A DNA stretch of 64,000 nt from Eubacterium sp. (GCA_022511225.1 JAFLRZ010000006.1:1-64000); one strand, 5' to 3'. Counted from the stretch's first letter, positions 44,166 to 54,551 are shown. Translations and numbers: made by a program. Notes: generated by a model not told the origin, from the letters alone.

Positions 44166-45686
44166 TTATTTCCCAAACACAGGATACATTCTGCGGTAAA
44201 GGGAATTTATTTTTTTGAAATATTCTTTGTCAATATTTCTTATCGTATCTGCGGTTGTTCTGAAAAGCCAGTTCTTTTCGGGCACACCGGGTACGTTCAT
44301 TCTTGCATCACTGCCGAAGCCGCACATATCCTGAAATGCCACAACTGCAACGTTTGAAGCGCTTTTCCATACTGCTTCAATCACCCTTCTGCAGGACTGA
44401 CTGTAGAATCCGCCTTCACCCCAGTTATCACCGCTGAAGCCGATGTAATCAAGGGCAAATCTGCGTTCTTCCTCGCTCGCCTCCCACAGCCAGCCGAGAA
44501 TCGTGTTGTTATCGTGAGTGCCTACGTAATTTATACTGTTTTGCGTAGCATTATGAGGCATATGAGAGGAGTCGGAATTAGGGTCAAAGCCGAACTGGAC
44601 AACCTTCATACCGGGGAGCTTCGTGTCCTCCAAAAGCTTTACAACGTCCTCACCGAATACTCCTAAATCCTCGGCAATAATAGGTGCATCAGGATATTTC
44701 TCAAACACTTTGCTAAAGAAGTCCATCCTCGGTCCGTCAACCCATTCACCGATCTTTGCAGTTTCTGATTCGGCGGGGACTGCCCAGTAGGAAGCAAATG
44801 CCCTGAAGTGGTCAATTCTTACGGTGTCATACGTTTTCAGTGCGTGACCTAAGCGTGAAAGCCACCAACTGTAGCCGTCCTTTTTCATAGCCTTCCAGTC
44901 ATAAATCGGATTACCCCAAAGCTGACCGTCCTCGCTGAAATAGTCTGGCGGAACACCTGCAACCTTTTCGACCTTAAGAGTCTTTTCATCAATGAGAAAC
45001 ATAGGCAGATTTGACCATACGTCAGCACTGTCCATAGCTACGTAAATAGGCATATCTCCTATAACTGCTATGCCCTTGCCGTTTGCATATTCCTTAAGCT
45101 CATTCCACTGCTTGTAGAAAATAAACTGAACGAATTTCCAAAATGCGGCAGCCTCTTCGTACGAATAAATATCCTTAATGCACTGAAAATAATGTGCGTG
45201 CTTATCCTCCCACTGCCACCATGGCTTCATATCTTCCTGTTCTTTGACAGCCATAAACACACTGTAATCCGTCAGCCATGGATTTGCTATTTCAAAATCC
45301 TTAATCTGTTTTGCGAGAGCGTCATCAATTCTCAAAAATGCTTTTTTAAGAAGCTCTAATCGCTTTTGTGACGCAAACTTGTAATCGGCAGTATAGGGCG
45401 AGCCATTGTAGATGTTGTCCGCTACCTCCTGCTCGGTTGCAAGTCCCATTTCCTTAAGACCCTTTGGATCGATAAAAAGATAATTTCCTGCAAAGGCAGA
45501 GGGTGAGCAGTACGGCGAATTGGCATCATCAAGTGGGTTGAACGGAAGCACCTGCCAATAGGTAAAGCCCATATCTGCAATTGTATCAATAAATTCTTTA
45601 ACATTGCTGTCAAAAACTCCGATGCCGTAATCACTCGGCATTGAGCTTATATGAAGAAGAACACCTGCTCCTCTTTTCTTAAGCAT
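44166..45686 (-). CDS. malQ: 4-alpha-glucanotransferase (amylomaltase)
   Basis: 506 residues, normal bacterial MalQ length. GVLLHISSMPSDYGIGVF opens the domain; the GH77 catalytic residues are in RIDHFRAF (nucleophile Asp, about 293), IIAEDLG (acid/base Glu, about 340) and THDNNT (third Asp, about 391). It moves alpha-1,4-glucan segments between maltodextrins or glycogen in the cytoplasm. Single gene on the minus strand with its own terminator; no other starch gene is nearby. Confidence 0.96.
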   Translation of the reverse strand: MLKKRGAGVLLHISSMPSDYGIGVFDSNVKEFIDTIADMGFTYWQVLPFNPLDDANSPYCSPSAFAGNYLFIDPKGLKEMGLATEQEVADNIYNGSPYTADYKFASQKRLELLKKAFLRIDDALAKQIKDFEIANPWLTDYSVFMAVKEQEDMKPWWQWEDKHAHYFQCIKDIYSYEEAAAFWKFVQFIFYKQWNELKEYANGKGIAVIGDMPIYVAMDSADVWSNLPMFLIDEKTLKVEKVAGVPPDYFSEDGQLWGNPIYDWKAMKKDGYSWWLSRLGHALKTYDTVRIDHFRAFASYWAVPAESETAKIGEWVDGPRMDFFSKVFEKYPDAPIIAEDLGVFGEDVVKLLEDTKLPGMKVVQFGFDPNSDSSHMPHNATQNSINYVGTHDNNTILGWLWEASEEERRFALDYIGFSGDNWGEGGFYSQSCRRVIEAVWKSASNVAVVAFQDMCGFGSDARMNVPGVPEKNWLFRTTADTIRNIDKEYFKKINSLYRRMYPVFGK

Positions 45687-45823
45687 AAAACCACCTGCAA
45701 TTTTGTATATAATGACAGTATTTTATCACTGTTTGCATTAAAAATCAATCACTCTTGTGTAATATGTTTATTTTACCAAACTAATTTACTTTTATTTTAT
45801 ATATATTTATTTATATTTATATA

Positions 45824-45852
45824 TTGATTATATAATATGGGTCTGTTATAAT
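45824..45852 (+). promoter_or_regulatory. Promoter of the miaB-mutSL-division gene run
   Basis: TTGATT (45824-45829), 17 bases, perfect TATAAT (45847-45852), 41 bases before the miaB GTG. The 60 bases upstream are almost pure A+T and could act as an UP-type element. Confidence 0.7.
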
Positions 45853-45893
45853 AAGCTATGTATAATGCATTACTATGCCAAGAGGTAAATTAA

Positions 45894-47336
45894 GTGAGTA
45901 AAGATACAAAAAAAACAGCCGTTATAAGCAGTGAGGAACTTCAGAGACAGGAGCAGTTTTCGCAGAAGGTCAGTTCAGCCGTTTCGGCAAGATACAGCAG
46001 TAAACCGCTTGCCTGCGTAATAACCTACGGCTGTCAGCAGAATGTTGCCGACAGCGAAAAAATCAAGGGTATGCTCGAGCTTATGGGATATGATTTTACA
46101 TCTGACAGGCTTGAGGCTCAGCTCATAATTTTTAACACCTGTGCTGTTCGTGAGCACGCTGAGGACAGAGTTTTCGGAAACGTCGGCTCACTTAAAAGCT
46201 ACAAGAGAGAGCACCCCGACACTATAATCGCTCTTTGCGGTTGTATGATGCAGCAAAAGCATATAGCAGATAAAATTAAGAAATCGTACCCGTTTGTTGA
46301 CCTCGTATTCGGCACCCACGTGATTCATCAGCTTCCCGAGCTTCTTTACAGAGCGATGACAGGACGAAGAAGAGTGTTCGAAATTCCCGATATGGACGGA
46401 GCAATAGCTGAGGGTATTCCGGTTAAAAGGGATAATGATGCAAAGGCATGGCTCCCGATTATGTACGGCTGTAACAATTTCTGCACATACTGCATAGTGC
46501 CGTATGTTCGCGGAAGAGAGCGAAGCCGTGAAAAGGCGGATATCATTAAAGAATTCAAAGAGCTTGTTAATCAGGGGTATAAGGAAATTACTCTTCTTGG
46601 GCAGAACGTAAATTCCTACGGCAAGGACCTTACCCCGAACGTCAGCTTTGCAAGTCTGCTTCGCGAGCTTAACGATATTGACGGCGATTTCAGAATCCGT
46701 TTTATGACGAGTCACCCTAAGGACTGCACGTTTGAGCTTATTGAAGTTATGGCTCAGTGCGAAAAGGTTGCACAGCATCTTCATCTTCCGTTTCAAAGCG
46801 GCAGCGACAGAGTGCTTAAAGCGATGAACAGACATTATACAAGAGGGCAGTACCTTAAGCTGATTAATTACGCAAAGGAGCTTATGGGGGACGAGCTTTC
46901 AATTACGAGTGACATTATCGTAGGCTTCCCGGGTGAAACGTATGAGGACTTTAAAGAAACACTAAGCCTTGTTGAAGAGGTAAAGGCAACGTCGCTTTTC
47001 ACCTTTATCTATTCACCGCGAAAGGGTACGCCTGCGGCTGAAATGCCTGATCCTATTTCTGCTGAGGAAAAGTCAAAATGGTTTAAGGAGCTTACGGATT
47101 TGCAGGAGCAAATCAGCGCATCTCAGATGGCACTTCATAAAGGCAAGGTGTTCAAATGCTACGTCTATGGCAAGGGCAAGCTTGGAGATAATTACGTTGC
47201 CGCACGAAATGACGGCAATTTAATTATAGAATTTGAAGGTGACGAAAGCCTTATCGGCACTTTTCAAAAAGTAAAAGTAATCGAACCTCTTACGTTTGTT
47301 ATGAGGGGAGAAATGTTAAAGGAGAAAGAAATATGA
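45894..47336 (+). CDS. miaB: tRNA-2-methylthio-N6-dimethylallyladenosine synthase
   Basis: 480 residues with a GTG start and AGAGGT upstream. The N-terminal UPF0004 domain has three cysteines (about 46, 82 and 116; YGCQQN, NTCAVRE, CGCMM) for one iron-sulfur cluster. The radical-SAM core has CNNFCTYC (about 192-199), and a TRAM domain closes the protein. It adds a methylthio group to A37 of tRNAs that were first modified by MiaA, coded at 52382 in the same run. Its stop overlaps the next gene by four bases. Confidence 0.97.
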   Translation: MSKDTKKTAVISSEELQRQEQFSQKVSSAVSARYSSKPLACVITYGCQQNVADSEKIKGMLELMGYDFTSDRLEAQLIIFNTCAVREHAEDRVFGNVGSLKSYKREHPDTIIALCGCMMQQKHIADKIKKSYPFVDLVFGTHVIHQLPELLYRAMTGRRRVFEIPDMDGAIAEGIPVKRDNDAKAWLPIMYGCNNFCTYCIVPYVRGRERSREKADIIKEFKELVNQGYKEITLLGQNVNSYGKDLTPNVSFASLLRELNDIDGDFRIRFMTSHPKDCTFELIEVMAQCEKVAQHLHLPFQSGSDRVLKAMNRHYTRGQYLKLINYAKELMGDELSITSDIIVGFPGETYEDFKETLSLVEEVKATSLFTFIYSPRKGTPAAEMPDPISAEEKSKWFKELTDLQEQISASQMALHKGKVFKCYVYGKGKLGDNYVAARNDGNLIIEFEGDESLIGTFQKVKVIEPLTFVMRGEMLKEKEI

Positions 47337-47743
47337 GTATTGAATCAGCACTCAGAGAGTTAGGCAAGGAAATTCAGAAGGATGAGCGCTTTACAGCTCT
47401 TCAGGCAGCAGCTGCTGCAAACGACGCTGACGAAAAGCTTCAGCAGCAGATGCAGGAACTTCAGCTTATCTCACTTAAGTATCAGCAGGAGGCTGAAAAG
47501 GGTGAGGAGGCTTCACAGGAAAGAATTGCTGAGCTTCAACAGGATTACCAGAAGCTTTATTCCGAAATTATGGAAGGCGAGAATATGCAGAATTATTCTG
47601 CAGCTGCAACTAAGATGGAAGAGCTTGCAAAGTATATCAGCGGTATGATCGGTCTTTTCTTCGACGGTCAGGATGCTGAAACCTGCGAGCTTCCTGCACA
47701 GGACTGCACACACGACTGCTGCACCTGCGGAGGCTGCCACTAA
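47333..47743 (+). CDS. YlbF/YmcA (RicF/RicA)-family protein
   Basis: 136 residues, all alpha-helical with a Glu/Gln-rich coiled middle. Its C-terminal tail has six cysteines (CELPAQDCTHDCCTCGGCH), a likely iron-sulfur or zinc site. In Bacillus subtilis YlbF, YmcA and YaaT form a [4Fe-4S]-containing complex that affects RNA processing and development, and ymcA lies between miaB and mutS. This gene holds the same position, so it is more likely the YmcA (RicA) counterpart than YlbF, but sequence alone does not decide. Confidence 0.85.
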   Translation: MSIESALRELGKEIQKDERFTALQAAAAANDADEKLQQQMQELQLISLKYQQEAEKGEEASQERIAELQQDYQKLYSEIMEGENMQNYSAAATKMEELAKYISGMIGLFFDGQDAETCELPAQDCTHDCCTCGGCH

Positions 47744-47759
47744 TCAGCCATTATAAACC

Positions 47760-47790
47760 TGTAGGGGCGGGAGTGCATACACCTTGCCCC
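47760..47790. repeat. TGTAGGGGC hairpin repeat, variant
   Basis: Starts TGTAGGGG like the repeats at 34334 and 44067, and GGGGC (47764-47768) pairs with GCCCC (47786-47790). It sits between the YlbF gene and mutS inside the operon, so it would be part of the mRNA. Confidence 0.45.
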
Positions 47791-47834
47791 TGCATAAAGG
47801 CAAGACTATCAGAGGGACAAAAGAGGAGGAGCAT

Positions 47835-50474
47835 ATGGCAAAGAATGAAGAAAAGCTTTCACCGATGATGCTTCAATATTTTCAGATAAAAAATGAATAT
47901 GCCGATACGATTTTGTTCTTTCGTCTTGGTGATTTTTACGAGATGTTTTTTGAGGATGCAAAACTTGCATCTAAGGAGCTCGACCTTGTACTGACGGGTA
48001 GAGATTGCGGTCAGGGCGAAAGAGCACCGATGTGTGGAGTGCCGTTTCACAGTGCTGACAGCTATATCGCAAAGCTTGTTTCACGCGGCTACAAGGTTGC
48101 TATCTGCGAGCAGATGGAGGATCCTGCTACAGTAAAGGGTTTAGTCAAAAGAGATGTCGTAAGAATCATAACCCCCGGTACTGTTATCGAGAGCAATATG
48201 CTTGAGGACGGAGCAAATAATTATCTTTGCTCAGTATGCCTTAGGGATAATGAGCTCGGCTTGTGCTTTGCCGACGTTTCAACAGGTGAGTTTCACATTA
48301 CGGTTCTCAGCGGTGATGATATTGAATCAAAGCTTATTAACCAGCTTTCAACGTACTCTCCAAAGGAGCTTATTATTAATTCATCGGCACTTGATTTGAA
48401 AGATCTTGAAAGCTTTGCAAAAAGGATAAATGCAAGCGTTGAGGTTCTTGATGATGAATTGTTTGACTTTGACGAATGTACCTCTTTGATTATTGAAACG
48501 CTGAAAAGAGAAGAAATAGCTTCTCTTAAAATAGGGCACAGCAAGTCTGCCGTTTCGGCGCTTGGTGCAATTATCGCTTATTTCAAGGTTACGCAAAAGC
48601 GAGAGGAAATAGAAGCACCGTCCGAAATTGATTATTATGACGAAGAGCAGTATATGAAGCTTGACATCAGTGCACGACGTAATCTTGAGCTTACAAAATC
48701 AATGATGACAGGTGAGAAAAGACATTCGCTTCTCTGGATTATAGACAAGACCAAAACTGCTATGGGCAAGCGAATGATTAAATCCTGGATTGAAAGACCG
48801 CTGATGTCGATACCTAAAATCGTCAAGAGGCAGAATGCAGTAGTACAGCTTGTCGATAACCCCATTATGAGGGATTCAATCAGGGAAGCACTCGTGGGCG
48901 TTAACGATATAGAAAGGCTCATTACAAGAATTGTCTACGGTACTGCAAACGCAAAGGAGCTCAAGGCTCTTGAGTCTACTCTTGAGAAGCTTCCGATTAT
49001 CAGGGAAAAGCTCGAAGATACCTCCTCGGCTATGATTAAAGAAATCTATAACTCAATCGACACGCTTGAGGATATAAAAGAGTTAATTGACTTGGCAATC
49101 GTAGACGAGCCTCCGTTTTCAGTGCGCGAGGGCGGACTTATAAGAAAAGGCTACAATGAGGAAATCGATAGCCTTAAGGCAATAATGGACGATGGAGCAG
49201 GAATAATTGCTTCAATCGAAAGTGAACAGCGTGAGCTTACGGGAATACCAAAGCTTAAGGTTGGATATAACAGAGTATTCGGTTACTATATTGAGGTAAC
49301 TAATTCATATAAGGACTTAGTCCCTGAAACCTACATAAGAAAGCAGACACTTACAAACTGCGAAAGATATATTACGCAAGAGCTTAAGGAGCTTGAGGGC
49401 AAAATTATCGGTGCTAAGGATAGATGCATTGCTCTTGAATATGAGATTTTCTGCTCGGTACGAAACGTAATTGCAGGCGAGGCTGAGCGCCTTCAGTCAA
49501 CTGCAAAGGCGATTGCAAAGCTTGACGTGCTCGCTTCTCTTGCAGAGGTTGCAGTTAATAATAACTACACCTGCCCTGTAATATCAAATGACGGCGTGAT
49601 AGACATTAAAGACGGCAGACATCCTGTTGTGGAATCACTGCTTAATGATGCGCCGTTCGTTTCAAACGATACAAGGCTTGACCTTGGTGAAAACAGATGT
49701 GCAATTATTACCGGTCCGAATATGGCAGGTAAATCAACTTATATGCGACAGATTGCGCTTATCACTCTGCTTGCGCAGATAGGCTCATTTGTTCCGGCAA
49801 AGAGTGCTCATATCGGCGTAGTTGATGCAATATTTACAAGAGTCGGCGCAAGTGATGACCTTGCAACAGGCCAGTCAACCTTTATGGTCGAGATGAACGA
49901 GGTATCAACGATACTTAAAAACGCAACTTCATCTTCGCTGATAATTCTTGATGAAATCGGCAGGGGAACTTCAACATTTGACGGAATGAGCATTGCAAGA
50001 GCCGTTCTTGAATTTGTGTGCAAAAAAAACAGCCTTGGTGCAAAAGCTTTATTTGCTACACACTATCACGAACTTACTGCTATGGAGGGAATGATTGATG
50101 GAGTAAAGAATTTCTCAATCGCAGTAAAAAAACGCGGTGATGATATTACGTTTCTTCGCAGAATTGTACGTGGTGGAGCAGACCAGAGCTTTGGTATAGA
50201 GGTTGCAAAGCTTGCGGGCGTGCCTGACAGCGTTGTAAAAAGAGCAAAGACAATACTCAAAGAACTTGAAAAGAATGCCGTGCCGATTGAGTTTAAGGCG
50301 GAAAATACTGCCGATGATGACGAAGATGATCGTGAAATTCAGTATAATTTCACCGCAAACGGCAGACAGGAGATTATGGAGATACTCAGAGCAGTTGACA
50401 TAAATACTCTTACACCGATTGAGGCTATGCAGACGCTTTATGACCTTAAGAAGAAAGCAGACGAGCTTTCATAA
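47835..50474 (+). CDS. mutS: DNA mismatch repair protein MutS
   Basis: About 879 residues. The N-terminal mismatch-binding FYEMFFEDA motif has the intercalating phenylalanine (about 38). Connector, lever and clamp domains follow, then the ATPase with GPNMAGKST (from about residue 627), ASDDLATGQSTFM and the DEIGRGTSTFDG Walker B. It finds mismatches and recruits MutL, coded 31 bases downstream. The start is set at the ATG with AGAGGAGG just before it; an ATG at 47784 lies in repeat-like sequence. Confidence 0.98.
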   Translation: MAKNEEKLSPMMLQYFQIKNEYADTILFFRLGDFYEMFFEDAKLASKELDLVLTGRDCGQGERAPMCGVPFHSADSYIAKLVSRGYKVAICEQMEDPATVKGLVKRDVVRIITPGTVIESNMLEDGANNYLCSVCLRDNELGLCFADVSTGEFHITVLSGDDIESKLINQLSTYSPKELIINSSALDLKDLESFAKRINASVEVLDDELFDFDECTSLIIETLKREEIASLKIGHSKSAVSALGAIIAYFKVTQKREEIEAPSEIDYYDEEQYMKLDISARRNLELTKSMMTGEKRHSLLWIIDKTKTAMGKRMIKSWIERPLMSIPKIVKRQNAVVQLVDNPIMRDSIREALVGVNDIERLITRIVYGTANAKELKALESTLEKLPIIREKLEDTSSAMIKEIYNSIDTLEDIKELIDLAIVDEPPFSVREGGLIRKGYNEEIDSLKAIMDDGAGIIASIESEQRELTGIPKLKVGYNRVFGYYIEVTNSYKDLVPETYIRKQTLTNCERYITQELKELEGKIIGAKDRCIALEYEIFCSVRNVIAGEAERLQSTAKAIAKLDVLASLAEVAVNNNYTCPVISNDGVIDIKDGRHPVVESLLNDAPFVSNDTRLDLGENRCAIITGPNMAGKSTYMRQIALITLLAQIGSFVPAKSAHIGVVDAIFTRVGASDDLATGQSTFMVEMNEVSTILKNATSSSLIILDEIGRGTSTFDGMSIARAVLEFVCKKNSLGAKALFATHYHELTAMEGMIDGVKNFSIAVKKRGDDITFLRRIVRGGADQSFGIEVAKLAGVPDSVVKRAKTILKELEKNAVPIEFKAENTADDDEDDREIQYNFTANGRQEIMEILRAVDINTLTPIEAMQTLYDLKKKADELS

Positions 50475-50505
50475 GCAATAAATAATGACGAAAGGAGGAA
50501 TTTCA

Positions 50506-52380
50506 ATGCCTGAAATAAATATTCTGCCAAAAGAAATATACCAGCTCATTGCAGCAGGCGAGGTAGTTGAAAGACCTTCTTCAGTCGTTAAGGAAATGAT
50601 AGAAAATTCAATTGATGCAGGTGCTAAGAGTGTCACCGTTGAAATTAAAAACGGCGGTACTACCTACATCAGAATTACAGATGACGGTTGCGGTATTGAG
50701 CGAGCACAGGTTAAAAAGGTGTTCGTTTCTCACGCAACGAGCAAAATTTCAAAAAAGGATGATTTGAATTCTATAGCTACTCTCGGCTTCAGGGGTGAAG
50801 CTATGGCATCTATATCTGCCGTATCAAGAGTAGAGCTTCTCACAAGAGCCGATAATGAAAACATCGGCACAAGATACGAAATTGCAGGCGGTGAAGAAAT
50901 CTGCCTTGACGATGCAGGATGCCCTAAGGGCACAACGATAGTTATAAGAGATATTTTCTTTAACACTCCTGCAAGAATGAAATTCTTAAAAAAGGACGTC
51001 ACCGAGGGTAATTCCGTAGCCGGCGTAGTTGACAGAATGGCTATATCACATCCTGAAATATCCTTTAGATTTATTCGTGACGGCAAGCAGACACTTATTA
51101 CGTCAGGTAACGGTGAGCTGAAGTCAGCGATATACTCAGTTTTCGGACGGGAAGTTATTGACGGTCTGCTTGAAGTGGATTATACGTATGAGAATATGCG
51201 TGTGTCAGGCTTTGTGTCAAAGCCGACTGCTTCAAGAAAAAGCAGGGCAATGCAATTCTTCTTCATCAACAGCAGACTCGTTAAATCTAAGACTGCAATG
51301 GCGGCACTCGAGCAGGCTTATAAAAATTCTATAATGGCAGGCAGATTCCCTATGTGCGTGCTCAACATAGAGCTGAATCCTGCACTCGTTGACGTAAACG
51401 TTCATCCGGCAAAGATTGAGGTGCGTTTCTCAAACGAAAGACCGATTTTCGAGCTGATTTATTACGGTGTTAAGGCGGCTGTAGAAGAAGATCGGACTGT
51501 TAAAGAGGCTAAGCTTCCGTTAAAGCAAATTGTTCGCGATACTGCAAGTGTCAATCAGCAGTACAGTGCAAGGCTTGATTTTTTCAAAAAAAAGGATTCT
51601 TTGCCGATTCAGCAGACGTTCAGGACTTCGGCAGTAAACGAAGCCGCTGTTATGAAATCGGCACCGACATCATATGAAAAAGCTCCCACTGAAAACAGCG
51701 ATAATACAATCGAAAAAATATATAATATCAACACAAGTAAAGAGGTAAGGCAGAATGTGCCGGTTGTTTCAAAGCAGCCAAAAGCCGTTGTATGTGATGA
51801 GGACAAGAATGATGATATCACCTTCAGACTTATCGGCGAGGCATTCAAAACGTATCTTATTGTTGAGATGGGCAAAGAGCTTTACTTTATTGATAAGCAC
51901 GCGGCGCACGAGCGAATGAATTATGAATCGCTTAAGGCGAATGCCACTGTCGAGGTGCAGATGCTTCTCTCTCCCGTTGCAGTAAATCTCAGTAAAGACG
52001 AATTTACTGCAATTACCGACAATGCCGATTTGCTTTTGCAGTGCGGTTTCGAAACAGAGGAGTTTGGCGAAAGCTCTGTAATCGTAAGAGCCGTGCCGTC
52101 CTTGGTTGTCGATAGTGATATTAATGATCTTATAACCGAAATAGCACAGAAGCTTTTAGAGCATAAAACAGATATTACACCTGACAAGATTGACTGGATA
52201 TACCATTCAGCCTCGTGCAGAGGTGCAGTCAAGGCAGGCGATTTTACATCTCGTGAGGAGCAGGAATTGTTTGTAAGAAAGCTTCTTTCAATGCCTGAGA
52301 TAAGATTTTGTCCTCACGGCAGACCCGTATTTATCAAGCTTAGTAAATACGATATTGAAAAGCAGTTTGGCAGGGTGTGA
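50506..52380 (+). CDS. mutL: DNA mismatch repair protein MutL
   Basis: About 624 residues. The GHKL ATPase has ENSIDAGA, DDGCGI and GFRGEAMASI. After a linker (about 330-440) the C-terminal domain carries DKHAAHERMNYE (the DxHAxxERxxYE endonuclease motif), SCRGAVKAGD and FCPHGRPVFI. So it is the nicking-active form typical of bacteria without MutH. The start is the ATG preceded by GAAAGGAGG; an ATG at 50485 precedes that site. Confidence 0.98.
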   Translation: MPEINILPKEIYQLIAAGEVVERPSSVVKEMIENSIDAGAKSVTVEIKNGGTTYIRITDDGCGIERAQVKKVFVSHATSKISKKDDLNSIATLGFRGEAMASISAVSRVELLTRADNENIGTRYEIAGGEEICLDDAGCPKGTTIVIRDIFFNTPARMKFLKKDVTEGNSVAGVVDRMAISHPEISFRFIRDGKQTLITSGNGELKSAIYSVFGREVIDGLLEVDYTYENMRVSGFVSKPTASRKSRAMQFFFINSRLVKSKTAMAALEQAYKNSIMAGRFPMCVLNIELNPALVDVNVHPAKIEVRFSNERPIFELIYYGVKAAVEEDRTVKEAKLPLKQIVRDTASVNQQYSARLDFFKKKDSLPIQQTFRTSAVNEAAVMKSAPTSYEKAPTENSDNTIEKIYNINTSKEVRQNVPVVSKQPKAVVCDEDKNDDITFRLIGEAFKTYLIVEMGKELYFIDKHAAHERMNYESLKANATVEVQMLLSPVAVNLSKDEFTAITDNADLLLQCGFETEEFGESSVIVRAVPSLVVDSDINDLITEIAQKLLEHKTDITPDKIDWIYHSASCRGAVKAGDFTSREEQELFVRKLLSMPEIRFCPHGRPVFIKLSKYDIEKQFGRV

Positions 52381-52381
52381 A

Positions 52382-53305
52382 ATGAGCGACAAAACAAAGA
52401 TTATAGTAGTTGCAGGTCCTACGGCAAGCGGCAAAACCTCAATAGGAATTGAAATTGCAAAGGCTGTAGGCGGTGAAATAATTTCTGCCGACTCGATGCA
52501 GGTGTATAAAGGAATGTCTGTCGCAACTGCCGCGCCTACTGCCTGTGAGCAGAAACAGGTAACGCATCATCTTGTGGAAATCCTTAATGCCGAAGAAAGC
52601 TTTTCGGTTGCAAAATGGTGCGGGCTTGCAAGAGAATGTATTGATGATATATCAAATAGAGGCAAGGTGCCTATCATCGTCGGCGGAACAGGACTTTTTA
52701 TCGACAGTCTTGTTGACAATATCTGCTTTGAGGAAATCAATATTGACACTAAACTCCGTGACTCTCTTATGCAAAGAGATATTGATTCTCTCTATAACGA
52801 GCTTTTACGTGTTGATGAAGAATCAGCACTGAACATACACAAAAACAACAAAAAGCGTGTTGTGAGGGCACTCGAGCTTTATTACTCAGGTGTAAGCAAA
52901 ACACAGCAGAACATCAACTCAAGGAAAATAGAATCTCCGTATGACGTGCTCTATTTCGTGCTAAGCTACGAAAACCGACAGACGCTTTATGACAGGATTA
53001 ATTTAAGAGTTGATAAAATGGTAGAAAACGGCTTAATTGAAGAGGCAGAGAAATGCCTGTCAAATAAGTCCAAAACCTCTGCTCAGGCGATAGGTCATAA
53101 GGAGCTTAAGCCGTATTTTGACCGTCAGTGCACAATCGACGATGCACTAAGCCGTCTTAAGCAGAACACAAGAAATTATGCCAAAAGGCAGATTACGTGG
53201 TTTAAGAGAAGATGCGAGGCAGTTAATCTGATTATGGATACAAAGCCGTATGAGGAGATAGTGGACACTGCTATTAAAGCTTGTGAGGAATTTTTAAATG
53301 GCTGA
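52382..53305 (+). CDS. miaA: tRNA dimethylallyltransferase
   Basis: About 307 residues. The P-loop is AGPTASGKTS (about 11-20), followed by ISADSMQVYKGM and GGTGLFI, the substrate-binding segments; QAIGHKEL and the TRNYAKRQITWFKR tail bind tRNA. It transfers a dimethylallyl group to A37, the substrate of MiaB coded upstream. The ATG comes one base after the mutL stop; an upstream ATG at 52355 lies within mutL. Confidence 0.97.
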   Translation: MSDKTKIIVVAGPTASGKTSIGIEIAKAVGGEIISADSMQVYKGMSVATAAPTACEQKQVTHHLVEILNAEESFSVAKWCGLARECIDDISNRGKVPIIVGGTGLFIDSLVDNICFEEINIDTKLRDSLMQRDIDSLYNELLRVDEESALNIHKNNKKRVVRALELYYSGVSKTQQNINSRKIESPYDVLYFVLSYENRQTLYDRINLRVDKMVENGLIEEAEKCLSNKSKTSAQAIGHKELKPYFDRQCTIDDALSRLKQNTRNYAKRQITWFKRRCEAVNLIMDTKPYEEIVDTAIKACEEFLNG

Positions 53306-54551
53306 AAAGAATAAGAAAAAACTTAATATCAAGCCTGACACAGCACTGCTTATCGTATTTTTCCTTATCGTAGCAGGATACGTGATTTTTCATATTTATT
53401 CAGCAGTTAACGTTGAGCTTGAAACAGTAACGGCGGTAAAATCGACTGTATACGAAACTGTCGAAACAAAGGCACTCATTATTCGTGATGAACAGCTTAT
53501 AAATGAGCAGGCTGATGAGCTTACCGTTGCTTGCGTTGCAGATGGGGAGAAGGTTAAGGCAAACGGAAATATTGCTATGCGCTTCTCTTCAACCGAGAGT
53601 GCCGCAAACTACTCAAAGCTCAAAAATCTGCATAATCAGCTTGACCAGTATATTGAACTGCAAAACAGAAATTCAGCAACTGTTACCGACGTAAGAACCC
53701 TTGACAGAGATACTCTCAACGAGGTGAACAGCTATATCCGAAACGCAGAGTACGGCAGCATAAGCAGTCTTGGAGAATACAATGCCAAAATTAATGAAAA
53801 GCTGATAAAGTACCAAATGCTTATTGGCGAAAAGATTGATTTCAGTGCTGTTACAAAAGAGCTTCAGGAGCAGATTAACGGTATCAACGCTTCCTCAGCA
53901 GAGCCGACAGGGTATATAACAACTGAAAAATCAGGAGTTTTTTCTTCATATGTTGACGGACTTGAAACTGCTTTTGATTACAGTAGAGTAAGCGAGCTTA
54001 CTGTAGAAGAGCTAAACGGATACATAGAAAAGGCACAGAGCGGCGAAAACGGAAAAGGAAGCTTTGGTAAGCTGATAAACAGCTATGAGTGGTATATGTG
54101 CTGTGTTGTAGATACTGCCGACATTGGTGAGATTGAAAACGGCGACGTACTTGAGGTTGCAGTTAAGGATACAGATGCAGTATTTGACTGTACGGTTGTC
54201 AGCGGAGCTGATATTTCTCTCGGTCAGGAGAAGGCAGTTCTTGTGCTGAGAAGCAGCCAGATGGACAGCACGATAGCATCAATGCGCTATGAGGATATCG
54301 AGATTCGTACCGCATCATATACAGGCTTCAGGCTTCCGACATCATCAATTCATATTAACGAAAAGGGCGACAAGTGTGTATACGCTCTCGTTTCAGGTAA
54401 AGCTGTCGAAAGACAGAGCAACATTATATATTCAACAAAGGATTTCGTAGTGTTTTATGATGAAACGCCTAACGGTAATTCAATCAGGTACTACGACCAG
54501 ATTATCACGAAAGGAAAGGAGCTTCACGATGGAAAAGATTATTCCGGATAA
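53298..54551 (+). CDS. HlyD-like membrane-anchored protein
   Basis: 417 residues. One N-terminal membrane helix (about 16-36) is followed by an extracytoplasmic beta-barrel/lipoyl-like region, a coiled hairpin (about 105-175, with LKNLHNQLDQYIELQNRN), and a C-terminal beta domain with LVLRSSQMDSTIASMR and FRLPTSSIH. This is the layout of HlyD-type adaptor proteins, though no exporter is next to it. Its position just before yggS, sepF and divIVA hints at an envelope or division role. It overlaps miaA by eight bases and yggS by 23. Confidence 0.82.
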   Translation: MAEKNKKKLNIKPDTALLIVFFLIVAGYVIFHIYSAVNVELETVTAVKSTVYETVETKALIIRDEQLINEQADELTVACVADGEKVKANGNIAMRFSSTESAANYSKLKNLHNQLDQYIELQNRNSATVTDVRTLDRDTLNEVNSYIRNAEYGSISSLGEYNAKINEKLIKYQMLIGEKIDFSAVTKELQEQINGINASSAEPTGYITTEKSGVFSSYVDGLETAFDYSRVSELTVEELNGYIEKAQSGENGKGSFGKLINSYEWYMCCVVDTADIGEIENGDVLEVAVKDTDAVFDCTVVSGADISLGQEKAVLVLRSSQMDSTIASMRYEDIEIRTASYTGFRLPTSSIHINEKGDKCVYALVSGKAVERQSNIIYSTKDFVVFYDETPNGNSIRYYDQIITKGKELHDGKDYSG

